Source: CBDFLS01 sp965249185 (GTDB lineage Bacteria > Chloroflexota > Dehalococcoidia > Lucifugimonadales > Australimonadaceae). From it: a stretch of DNA of 64,000 bases. Below, piece by piece: positions 51,129 through 59,153 of the stretch. The notes under the pieces are model-generated. The model was given only the letters and a program-made list of their open reading frames with translations, was not told the DNA's origin and did no database searches. The translations under genes were made by a program, and so were the position numbers. The stretch is from the NCBI GenBank assembly GCA_965249185.1, contig CBDFLS010000001.1:62001-126000 (forward strand), given 5' to 3'. Each line of letters begins with the position of its first letter. Position 1 is the first letter of the stretch.

Positions 51129-51973
51129 GGGTAAAGTCCCGTTTTAGCCACCGGATTAGCTTTGAAGCAGCTTGAACAATGTCTTAACCTGTTCTGGTCC
51201 CAACAGACGCCGATGATTGTAGCGCCAGACATACTCAGCAAGATAGAGGGGCAGCCGTTCTCGGCGGACTCCCCCTTTGGCTGCCAGACGCCGCTTGAGA
51301 TAACCCCAGAAGCCCTCCAAGCCGTTGACGTGGCTCCCTTGCCGATCGCTGAACGCCTGGTTGTGGTCCACAAGCCGGTGGACGTAGCCCCCCGCTGCGA
51401 CGCCCGTGTAGCTGGTAAAGGTGTCCGAGCAGACGATGGAGCCACGTTGCACGCGTTGGTGCAGGAGCGGCAGCAGCGTCTTGGCTTCCACGTTAGGTAC
51501 CACTTGCGCCCACACCAGGCCACCTCGACACAGGATCCCAAAGACAGCTTGCTTAGTGGTTCCACGGCCCCGCTTCGTGCCCTGAACACGCTTTGCCAGG
51601 CGCCTGTTGCGCCAGGAACCTCCCAGGTAGGTCTCGTCGACCTCCACCACGCCGGAGAAGACATGGGGAACGTCCCGGACCATGGCCTGGCGCACCACGA
51701 TCAGGGCTCGCAGGACTCGCTTTCGCTCCAGGCGGGCCTCCTGGGCAATCACCTCGGCACTCTGCCCCAAGACGAACCAGCGCAACAGTCGCCGCCACTC
51801 CCCTGGCGACAACCGAAGCGGCAGCGCCCTGGGCACCCACTCGTAGTGGCAGGCTGCACAACGACTCTTACCTCGCCGAATGCTCCAGCTCTTGGCGTGT
51901 TGACATCGAGGGCACCCAATCTTCCGTCCCATGCCACCATTCGCTCACAGGTGGCTGTTTTGGGACTATACCC
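51129..51973 (-). mobile_element. IS1595-family insertion sequence, copy 4 (with flanking direct repeat)
   Basis: An 845-bp element with the shared ends. TTCTTTA lies directly outside both ends (51122-51128 and 51974-51980), a 7-bp direct repeat that is very likely the target duplication. This is the only copy with one, so it appears to be a simple and recent insertion. It lies in a non-coding A/T-rich spot, between the EndoQ-like gene and a small gene whose promoter is 23 bases beyond the element, and disrupts no gene. Confidence 0.93.
51156..51932 (-). CDS. IS1595-family (ISXO2-like) transposase
   Basis: An intact 258-residue copy with the zinc ribbon and DDE-type catalytic residues as in copy 2. 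It has Asn for Ser in VDHNQAF. The surrounding element has a direct repeat, so this gene is the best candidate for the currently active transposase of the family. Confidence 0.93.
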   Translation of the reverse strand: MGRKIGCPRCQHAKSWSIRRGKSRCAACHYEWVPRALPLRLSPGEWRRLLRWFVLGQSAEVIAQEARLERKRVLRALIVVRQAMVRDVPHVFSGVVEVDETYLGGSWRNRRLAKRVQGTKRGRGTTKQAVFGILCRGGLVWAQVVPNVEAKTLLPLLHQRVQRGSIVCSDTFTSYTGVAAGGYVHRLVDHNQAFSDRQGSHVNGLEGFWGYLKRRLAAKGGVRRERLPLYLAEYVWRYNHRRLLGPEQVKTLFKLLQS

Positions 51974-51995
51974 TTCTTTATTTCCTTTTTAGGTC

Positions 51996-52023
51996 TTGCA
52001 GTAATCGAATCGGGGCGTATAAT
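51996..52023 (+). promoter_or_regulatory. Promoter for the small basic protein gene
   Basis: TTGCAG and a perfect TATAAT are spaced by 16 bases and end 35 bases before the next ATG. The promoter starts 23 bases beyond the right end of IS copy 4, so the insertion may have removed upstream control sequences. Confidence 0.55.
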
Positions 52024-52058
52024 TGCGCCGCTACACGCACTGATTCAAGGAGGACTCG

Positions 52059-52364
52059 ATGGCGAAATTTGATCTAGTTGCCCTGGATGACGCCCGCGTG
52101 AAGACCGCCACGGGGAAACGCGCGGGAATAATCAAGGAATATTCGGGATACTTGGAGCAGCTCAAGAGCGGACGAGCGGGCCGGCTTCAGGCAGGTGCGG
52201 GTGAGACGATAGGCGCGGTCAGGCGGAGGCTCGGCGCCGCCGCTCGGCTGGCGGGTAAGGATCTGACCATCAAGCGGGTAGGGGACGAGATCTTCTTCTG
52301 GGCGAAGTCCGGCAAAGCCGGAGCGCCCCGCCGCCGTGGCAGGCCGCGCAAGTCGGCGTCCTAG
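52059..52364 (+). CDS. Small basic protein with AT-hook-like tail
   Basis: A 101-residue protein. The ATG follows CAAGGAGG. It is rich in Arg, Lys and Ala, with a helix-forming body (GIIKEYSGYLEQLKSGRAGR, then GETIGAVRRRLGAAARLAG) and a C-terminus ending RRRGRPRKSAS. The GRPRK core is that of an AT-hook minor-groove binder. No Cys or membrane segment is present. A DNA- or RNA-binding role is inferred from this motif and the charge. The family is not recognised. Confidence 0.65.
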   Translation: MAKFDLVALDDARVKTATGKRAGIIKEYSGYLEQLKSGRAGRLQAGAGETIGAVRRRLGAAARLAGKDLTIKRVGDEIFFWAKSGKAGAPRRRGRPRKSAS

Positions 52365-52430
52365 TTCCCAAGGCGCGTCTTCCGCACCTTAATCTTCGCG
52401 GCGTGAGCGGTTATCCGAACGGAGGGAAAT

Positions 52431-52898
52431 ATGCAGGCTCCCGAGCGTATCGAGCCCCGTTCCCTTGGCGATTACCTTGAAGTGATGAGCAAGTCCGTGT
52501 TCCAGACGGGTATGTCGTGGCGAGTGGTGCAGGCCAAGTGGCCTGGCACCCGCGAGGCGTTCCGGGGCTTCAATGCCGAAGCCGTCGCGGCGCTGAGCCC
52601 GGACGATATCGATGCCCTGGCCCAGGATACACGGGTGATCCGCAACCGGAAAAAGCTGGAGGCCGTGGTGGGGAACGCGAGCAGGATGCTCGACCTGGAG
52701 CGGACGCACGGCTCCTTCAGGACCTACCTGCGTTCCCACGATGGTTTCGATGCCACGGTGGCCTCACTGCGTAAGGACTTCAAGTTCTTGGGCGATATGG
52801 GCGCTTACCACTTCCTCTACGTGGTCGGGGAGCAGGTGCCCTCCTATGAGGAGTGGTGCGCCGCCCGTGGCCAGACCCCTCGTTCCGTCGCCCGTTAG
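52431..52898 (+). CDS. DNA-3-methyladenine glycosylase I-like protein
   Basis: A 155-residue protein related to Tag, which removes alkylated adenines. Conserved are the region SKSVFQTGMSWRVVQAKWPGTREAFRGFN near residues 20-45 and DTRVIRNRKKLEAVVGNA near 65-80, both typical of the helical HhH-GPD-like core. The N-terminal and C-terminal zinc ligands of classical Tag are not apparent, and the length is shorter than the usual 185-190. It could be a short subfamily with altered specificity. It follows the small basic protein gene on the same strand. Confidence 0.8.
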   Translation: MQAPERIEPRSLGDYLEVMSKSVFQTGMSWRVVQAKWPGTREAFRGFNAEAVAALSPDDIDALAQDTRVIRNRKKLEAVVGNASRMLDLERTHGSFRTYLRSHDGFDATVASLRKDFKFLGDMGAYHFLYVVGEQVPSYEEWCAARGQTPRSVAR

Positions 52899-53059
52899 CA
52901 CCAGGCCGCGTTTCCCCCGGCGCAACTGCATTCCCCCCGGCGTATCTGCATCCCCATAGATGACCACCGCCGGCTCCCCGTGGCAGCGGAAGGGCCTCCA
53001 CACGGTTCGCGGAGGCGTGTTTTTGGTTAAAAAGAGCGTTCCGGCTAGCTATGGAATGG

Positions 53060-53925
53060 CTAGGGCATGGAGGACGGCCTGCAATGCGCGGCTTTCCCCG
53101 GCTCGGGCAGCGACCACTTGGTCTTTGGCGTGGGCATCAGCTCGCCGTCGACGTAGAGGGCGTCCACGAGCTCGTTGAAGAAGCAGATGTGGGCCGCTAT
53201 CTTGGCGGACTCCGGCGTTGGGTGGCGGTAGTGCCAAGCTATATCGGGGAACAGGTTACCGCCCACCGCCGCTGAGTGGTAGTTGGCCGCTCCCTTATAG
53301 GGCAGCGGGTCAGCTTCTCGCTGGGAACAAGCAGGTCCATCCGAACGTCCAGCTTGGGGATGTAGTATCGGTGGGGCAGCCCCGGCTCGAAGAGCAGCAC
53401 CGGACGATGGGTGTCGGCGACCATTTCGCCGCCCACGACCACCTGCACGTGGCGGGAGCTGGGCAGGACGTCGATGCTCTTGTACGGGTCGCGGGCGTGG
53501 ACAAACACCTCTTCGTCCTCCTCGTACCACGCGTCCAGCGCGTTCCAGTAGAAGGCCACGTATCCCCGCAAGTCGGGCGCGTCGCTGAGCTTTGGGTCGC
53601 TGGCGAAGGGCTCGGGGTAGGCCCAGGCGGCCTTCTGAACGGTGCTTCCGCCGGCGGTGAGGCTCCAGTAAGAGGCGTCCCCCTTGCGTGGGCAGTGAGA
53701 GGAGTGGTCCGTGGGCGTCATAAGGTCCATGCGCACGTCTGCTTGCGGGATGTAGTAGACCGGCACGTGCGCTCGCTCGCGCAGCAGGACCGCGCGCTTG
53801 GTGTCGAGGACCGTCTCGCCGCCGAGCGTTGCGCGGAGCCACTTGGGGCTCGGCTCGATGTCGATCACCTCGTTGGCGAAGTGGGTGGCGAGCTGCGCTT
53901 GCTGTGCCTTCTCCGTCTGCGTCAT
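53060..53925 (-). pseudogene. DUF427 family protein (tandem domains), frameshifted
   Basis: Two DUF427 repeats are present. The first (residues about 15-110) has KWLRATLGGETVLDTKRAVLLRE, VPVYYIPQADVRMDLM and a CPRKGDASYWSL core. The second has VQVVVGGEMVADTHRPVLLFEPGLPHRYYIP and a core that should read TRCPYKGAANYHS. The frame changes inside that core: the sequence TGCCCTATAAG gives CPIR in one frame and PYKG in the next. One extra C would restore the protein. The ATG has an AGGAGG site. Function in this family is unknown. Confidence 0.75.
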
Positions 53926-54087
53926 TATGCCTCCTTGCGAGCCCTGCGACGGGCGCATCCACCCACGATTGTCGCACGGCGGCCCCCCCAGGGCAACGCG
54001 GCGCCGGTATCGGCGCGAACGGGGCGGGGGAGCGCCCGGCCGTTGCGCAGGGAGAGCTAGCGCGGGCTCAGGGAAGACGGACGCCGC

Positions 54088-56526
54088 TTAGCTGAGGGCG
54101 CCGGTGGCCTCCAGCTCAACGCGCCGCGCCTCGTCCATGCCCAGGACCTCCCGCAGTACATAGGCCGTGTGCTCTCCGAGCGCGGGCGAAGTGTGGCGCA
54201 CCCGGCCGGGCGTTTTGGTGAGCCGAACGGTCATGCCGGGGTGCTCCAGCGGGCCGGGCACCCGATGGGAGATGGAGACGATGTACCCCCGCTCGCGGAG
54301 CTGGGGGTCGCGGTAGAGGTCCTCACTGTTGGAGACCACGCCCGCCGGCACGCCCGCGCGCTGGCAGAGGAGCATCGCCTGGTGGGAGGATCGCTGGAGC
54401 GTCCACTCCCGGATGCGGCCGTCCAGCTCATCGTGGCGCCGCCGCCGCTGCTCAGGCGTTGCAAGAGAAGCGTCGGTGGCCAGACCGGGCTGGCCCATCA
54501 GCGTGGAGAGCGCCTGCCATTCCTGGTCGGACGTGCAGGCGATGGCGCACCAGCTATCGTCGCCCTTGCAGCGGTACACCCCTTGAGGGGCCGCGTTCCA
54601 GTCCCGGTTGCCCATGGGCTCGGGCGCGGCGCCGTTCAAGAAGTGCTCCAGGTACGCCGTGCCGATCATGCTGGCGGTCGCTTGGAGTTGGGGAATCTCG
54701 ATCTGCTGGCCCTCGCCCGTACGGCTGTGGTGACGCAGGGCCGCCATCGCGGCCAGGGCCAGGTGGGCCGACACGATCAGGTCGGGGTAGGCCGACTTGC
54801 TCCGCGACGCCGGAGGCGAGCCCGGATGGCCCCACAGATAGCCAAGACCGCTGAATGCGGTCAGGCACTGCCCGATGGCGGGATAGTCCCGAAGCGGGCC
54901 GGACATACCGTAGGCGGGGGAGCGCACCATGATGGTGTCCGGCTTCACCGAGCGAAGCTCATCGTAGGTCAGGCCGAACCGCTCCATGGCCCCGGGCCTG
55001 TTGTTCTCCACGACGATGTCGCTGGCCGCGGCCAGCCGTTTGAACAGCTCCTGTCCCTCCGGTGTGTGCAGGTCCAGGGTCACCGATAGCTTGTTGCGGT
55101 TCATCTCCGCGAACATGCTGTTGAGCTCCCACCACATCTCCCGTTCCTTCTCGGGGTCCACCGTCCGGCCGTCGGAGAACTTGGTGGACTCCACCTTGAT
55201 CACCTCGGCGCCATAGTCGCCAAGGTAGCGGGTGCCATAGGGCGCGGCCCATCCCCGGCTGAAGGCGGTGACCCGGACTCCGCCCAGGGCCATCGCGTCG
55301 CCCGGCGGCGTGGCGGATGGAATCGCCGGGGAATCCTGCCTTGCCGCGCCCGTGCCGCTCCACTCCTTGAGCACGTCTTGGGTGTGCTGGCCCAAGAGCG
55401 GCGCGGGCCGGCGGATACGCCAGGGTGTGCGGCTGTAGTGGGCCGGCGGGCCCATGGCCCGGTAGCGCCCCACCACCGGGTGCTCGACCTCGGCGAAGAT
55501 GCCCCGCTCTATGGCGTGGGGGTGCTGGATGAACTCCGCGGGGTTGTGCATGGCGGCGACCGATAGGCGTCGGCGCACGGCCTCCTCCACGAACTCGTCC
55601 CGCTTCCATTGGGCCACGAAGGCGGCGATGCGCTCATCGATGAGCTTGAGCTCCGCCGTCCGCTGGTCCGGGTCGTGGTATTTCGGGTCGAGGAGTATCG
55701 GGTCCTGGGACCACTCGGTGAGCGTGTTCCATGCGCGCTCGGAGGTCATGGCGATCACGGCCCAGCCGTCCTGGCAGCGGTAGTTGTTGGTCGGGTAGAG
55801 GCCGCCTTTCGGCCCGGGGAGGCTGCCCCATCGCGACCCCAGGTCCAGTTGAGCGGTGTAGTCGCGGAGGTGCATCTGGCAGCTTGCCATCACCTCATGG
55901 ATCGCCACGTCCACCTGCTGGCCATCGCCGGTGGTGTCGCGGTGGCGGAGCGCCATGAGGGTGGCGAAGGCGGCGTGGAGCCCCGCTAGCTGGTAGGTCT
56001 GGTAGTGGGGCTGGGCCACCGGGGTATCGCCGGGCTCGCCCTCGGTGAAGACGTACCCCCCGATTGCGTCCAGCACCAGGTCGTTGGCCTTGAAGTGGCG
56101 GTATGGGCCCGTCTGGCCGAAGGGCGTGATGGAGGTGAAAACGAGCCCGGGGGCTTCGGCGGCGAGGTCGTTGTACCCCAGCTCCAAGGAGTCGAGATAA
56201 CCGAGCAGGAAGCTTTCGAGGATGACATCGGCCCGTAGGGCGAGGTGGCGGAGGCGCTCCCGGCCCGTGGCCGACTCCAGGTCCAGGACGAGGCTGCGCT
56301 TGTTGGTGTTGAAGCTGAGGAAGTAGATGCCCTTCTCGGCGTGGGGAGCGCCGCCCGCGAAGGGGGCCATCCGCCTGCTGGGGCTTCCATCCGGCGGCTC
56401 GATCAGCACCACGTCGGCGCCCAGGTCGGCCAGGGCGCGGCCGCAGGGCTGGCCCATGGCGTTGGTCAGGTCCAGGACCCGCAGGCCGTCGAGGGCGCCG
56501 ATGTCCGCCTTGCTATTGCTTGGCAT
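54088..56526 (-). CDS. Fused double-domain CaiB/BaiF CoA-transferase
   Basis: An 812-residue type III CoA-transferase with two complete CaiB/BaiF domains, about residues 10-385 (GLRVLDLTNAMGQPCGRALADLGAD) and 415-800 (GGVRVTAFSRGWAAPYGTRYLGDYGAE). Single-domain members are about 400 residues and form interlocked dimers, so this fusion could make an intramolecular dimer. At the position of the catalytic Asp in formyl-CoA transferase, domain 1 has Glu (GQQVDVAIHE) and domain 2 has Gln (GQQIEIPQLQ), so only domain 1 may be active. The ATG with AGGTGA is chosen over a start 17 codons upstream. An HMG-CoA-lyase-like gene is divergent. Confidence 0.92.
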   Translation of the reverse strand: MPSNSKADIGALDGLRVLDLTNAMGQPCGRALADLGADVVLIEPPDGSPSRRMAPFAGGAPHAEKGIYFLSFNTNKRSLVLDLESATGRERLRHLALRADVILESFLLGYLDSLELGYNDLAAEAPGLVFTSITPFGQTGPYRHFKANDLVLDAIGGYVFTEGEPGDTPVAQPHYQTYQLAGLHAAFATLMALRHRDTTGDGQQVDVAIHEVMASCQMHLRDYTAQLDLGSRWGSLPGPKGGLYPTNNYRCQDGWAVIAMTSERAWNTLTEWSQDPILLDPKYHDPDQRTAELKLIDERIAAFVAQWKRDEFVEEAVRRRLSVAAMHNPAEFIQHPHAIERGIFAEVEHPVVGRYRAMGPPAHYSRTPWRIRRPAPLLGQHTQDVLKEWSGTGAARQDSPAIPSATPPGDAMALGGVRVTAFSRGWAAPYGTRYLGDYGAEVIKVESTKFSDGRTVDPEKEREMWWELNSMFAEMNRNKLSVTLDLHTPEGQELFKRLAAASDIVVENNRPGAMERFGLTYDELRSVKPDTIMVRSPAYGMSGPLRDYPAIGQCLTAFSGLGYLWGHPGSPPASRSKSAYPDLIVSAHLALAAMAALRHHSRTGEGQQIEIPQLQATASMIGTAYLEHFLNGAAPEPMGNRDWNAAPQGVYRCKGDDSWCAIACTSDQEWQALSTLMGQPGLATDASLATPEQRRRRHDELDGRIREWTLQRSSHQAMLLCQRAGVPAGVVSNSEDLYRDPQLRERGYIVSISHRVPGPLEHPGMTVRLTKTPGRVRHTSPALGEHTAYVLREVLGMDEARRVELEATGALS

Positions 56527-56683
56527 GGGAGTCACCTGTGGCACTGCGCAGTCTAGGGGGCTCTGTTGTGGTGTCAAGGCCGGCGCTGTGCGTCCCGGGA
56601 ATTCGCGGGTTCCGGCGACGTGCTACACTCGCCCGGCTTCTTCCACGCGGCCAGCGCGCCGCGGGACCTTGAGCGGAGGCGCC

Positions 56684-57652
56684 ATGCCGGAACTGCCGCG
56701 CGCGGTGGAGATCCAAGAGGAGGGGCCACGGGAGGGCTTTCAGATCGAGCCCGGGCCTATCGCCACGGCCAGCAAGATCGAGCTGATCGACGCTCTCTCC
56801 GGAACGGGCCTGAAGGAGGTCCAGGTAGCCTCCTTCGTGAGCCCCAAGCGGGTCCCCGGCTGGGCCGATGCCCAGGTCGTGGTGGAGGGCATCGCCCGAA
56901 AAGAAGGCGTCCGCTACACGGGCCTCTGGCTCAACGAGCGGGGCTTCCTGCGGGCGGTGGAAGCCGGCGGGCTCCACCTCACGGGCTCCATCACGGCGGT
57001 GGCTTCGGAGAGTTTCCTCCAGAGCAATCAGCATATGAGCCCGGAGGAGAACGTCCGCGCTCAGCATAACCTCGTCGCCCTCTACCAGCGGCATGGCGTG
57101 CCGGTGACGCGCGGCTATGTCCAGGCCGCCTTCGGCTGCAACTTCCAGGGCGATATTCCCCTTTCGCGGGCCGTGGAGTCGGTGGAGTCGGTCCACGCAA
57201 TCGCCGCCGAGCACGACGTGAGCCTTCGGGACCTCACCCTGGCCGATACGATGGGCTGGGCCACGCCCCAGTCCATCAAGCGGGTGGTGGGCGCCGTGCG
57301 AGAGCGGTGGCCGGCGCTCAGGGTGACGCTGCACCTGCACGACACGCGTGGCATGGGTATCGCCAACGCGTACGCGGGGCTCGAGATGGGGGTGGACAGC
57401 TTCGACGCCAGCGTGGCGGGCCTGGGCGGTTGCCCCTTTGCGGGCCATAAGGGTGCAGCCGGCAATGTGTGCACCGAGGACCTGGCGCTCCTGTGCGAGG
57501 AGATGGGCATCTCCACCGGCATCGACCTCGAGAAGCTCATCGAGGCGGCCAACCTGGCGGAGCGGATCGTGGGACACCCGCTGCCGGGATCGGTCATGAG
57601 GGGGGGCAGCCTGGCCGCCCTTCGCGCAAAGGTCCGCGCCTCGGGAGCGTAG
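56684..57652 (+). CDS. Hydroxymethylglutaryl-CoA lyase family protein
   Basis: A 322-residue TIM-barrel HMGL-like enzyme that splits a 3-hydroxy-acyl-CoA or 4-hydroxy-2-oxoacid into acetyl-CoA or pyruvate and an aldehyde or ketone. Family marks are EEGPREGFQ (the DG..R metal/substrate region, with Glu-Glu for the usual Arg-Asp start), LADTMGWATP near 185, HLHDTRGMGIAN near 210 and VAGLGGCPFA near 243 with the catalytic Cys. The ATG follows GCGGAGG. It is divergent from the CaiB fusion, which may activate its acid substrate as a CoA ester. Confidence 0.88.
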   Translation: MPELPRAVEIQEEGPREGFQIEPGPIATASKIELIDALSGTGLKEVQVASFVSPKRVPGWADAQVVVEGIARKEGVRYTGLWLNERGFLRAVEAGGLHLTGSITAVASESFLQSNQHMSPEENVRAQHNLVALYQRHGVPVTRGYVQAAFGCNFQGDIPLSRAVESVESVHAIAAEHDVSLRDLTLADTMGWATPQSIKRVVGAVRERWPALRVTLHLHDTRGMGIANAYAGLEMGVDSFDASVAGLGGCPFAGHKGAAGNVCTEDLALLCEEMGISTGIDLEKLIEAANLAERIVGHPLPGSVMRGGSLAALRAKVRASGA

Positions 57653-57747
57653 GCTGGGTGCTTGCGGAGTCGGGATGGAGCACAGCTTCAGTCCCGCGGG
57701 CCGCGGGGCTGTCCCAGCCCAGCATCCATCGCCGGACTGCCCCGCTC

Positions 57748-58713
57748 CTACTCGAAGTAGGCGGTACGCAATTCTGGCGGGACGACCCTGGGAGGGCCAA
57801 CCAGACTGAAACCCTCCGTGACGGTGTTCAGGGCTTCGATTTCGTCAGGCTTCAGCTCGATGTCGACCGCGGCCGCGTTAGCCTCTACCTGGGCGATGCT
57901 CTTGGCCCCCGGAATGGCGATTAGGTTCGCCTGCCTCAATACCCAGGCCAGCGCGATCTGGGCCGGGGTGACTCCATGGGCGCCGGCCACTTCTCTCACC
58001 ACGCCGAGCACCGGCTGGACTCGCTGGGTGTTTTCCCGAGAGAACAGGGGATTCTCCTCCCTGACGCCGCTGGGAAGCCGGTCGGGTGTGTACTTGCCGG
58101 AGAGCATTCCCATGGACAGCGGGCTGTAGGCGATAACCACTCGTCCGTTGGCCTGGGCGTAGGGAAGCAGACTGTTCTCAGCGAATCGCCGGAGCAGGCT
58201 GTAAGGGACCTGGTTGGAGATCACCGGCGCGCCGAGAGCGGCCTCGGCCTCTTGCCAGCGTTCCAACGGATAGTTGCTCACTCCCACCTCATCTACTTGG
58301 CCCAGCTCCTTCAACTCCCGCATGCCAGCCATGGTCCAGGCGGCGGGTATCAGAAAGTTGTGCGAGTGGACCTGGTAGAGGTCCAGCGTCTCCATGCCAA
58401 GGCGCTCCAGGCTGCGTTGTCCCGCGCGGACCACCCCGGCTTTGGTCGCTTGGTTCGCGCTCACTTTGGTGGCCAGCAACACCTGCTCGCCGGCGCCTCG
58501 GACCGCCTCCCCGACTGTGCGTTCCGACTCGCCATCGCTGTAGCTCTCCGCCGTATCGATGAAGTTGATGCCGAGCTCCAGGGCCCGCCGGGTGATCTGG
58601 CGCGCCTCGGTGGGGCCGAAGTCGGTGCCCCATCCCCAGCCGGCATCGTTGAACTGCCAGGCCCCCAGGCCGATGACGGATGCTCTCTTGTTGCCGACGG
58701 TGATATAGCGCAT
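57748..58713 (-). CDS. Aldo/keto reductase
   Basis: A 321-residue member of the AKR superfamily. It starts MRYITVGNKRASVIGLGAWQF. The catalytic Asp/Tyr pair is in FIDTAESYSDG near 50-60, Lys in LLATKVS near 83, His in QVHSHN near 115, and the coenzyme loop PGAKSIAQVEAN near 270. It is the last gene of the typA-ridA-AKR run, 50 bases after ridA. It belongs to the larger AKR11/12-like group, unlike the shorter enzyme in the aceBA operon. The substrate is unknown. Confidence 0.9.
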   Translation of the reverse strand: MRYITVGNKRASVIGLGAWQFNDAGWGWGTDFGPTEARQITRRALELGINFIDTAESYSDGESERTVGEAVRGAGEQVLLATKVSANQATKAGVVRAGQRSLERLGMETLDLYQVHSHNFLIPAAWTMAGMRELKELGQVDEVGVSNYPLERWQEAEAALGAPVISNQVPYSLLRRFAENSLLPYAQANGRVVIAYSPLSMGMLSGKYTPDRLPSGVREENPLFSRENTQRVQPVLGVVREVAGAHGVTPAQIALAWVLRQANLIAIPGAKSIAQVEANAAAVDIELKPDEIEALNTVTEGFSLVGPPRVVPPELRTAYFE

Positions 58714-58763
58714 AGCTTTGGCCTAAGCGTTCTGGGGATATACGACGGTGGGCTCCGGCCCGG

Positions 58764-59153
58764 CTAGCCGTCGAGGACGGCGATGGCCTCTATCTCAATG
58801 AGCAGTTCCGGGCGGCCCAGCCCGGCGACGATGACCAAGGCGCTGGTGGGCAGGGTGGAGCCGAAGAGCGCCTTCCGCACAGGGCCGGAGTACTGCGTTA
58901 ATTCTCTATCCATCATGTAGGTGGTCGTCTTGACGATATTTGAGACCTTCCCGCCCACCGATTCGACGGCGGTCTTCAGATTGTCGTAGGCCCGCTGGGC
59001 CTGCGCCGTCATGTCGCTGCCCACGACGTTGCCATCGGCGTCTGTACCGGTCTGGCCGGCGATGAAGACCAGATTGCCCACTCTGACCACGTGGGAGTAG
59101 CGGCTTCTGGGGTCGCTTAATCCGGGCGGGTTGGACCGCTCGATTTGTGTCAT
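58764..59153 (-). CDS. RidA family protein (YjgF/YER057c/UK114)
   Basis: A 129-residue trimer-forming protein that hydrolyses reactive enamine/imine intermediates, or a relative of it. It contains YSHVVRVGNLVFIAGQTG near residue 20, a QAQRAYDNLKTAVESVGG helix near 55 and the C-terminal PELLIEIEAIAVLDG. The Arg that binds the carboxylate in true RidA (near residue 105) is not clearly present: the segment reads VAGLGRPELLIEIE. The ATG overlaps the typA stop as ATGA, so the two are translationally coupled. Confidence 0.9.
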   Translation of the reverse strand: MTQIERSNPPGLSDPRSRYSHVVRVGNLVFIAGQTGTDADGNVVGSDMTAQAQRAYDNLKTAVESVGGKVSNIVKTTTYMMDRELTQYSGPVRKALFGSTLPTSALVIVAGLGRPELLIEIEAIAVLDG

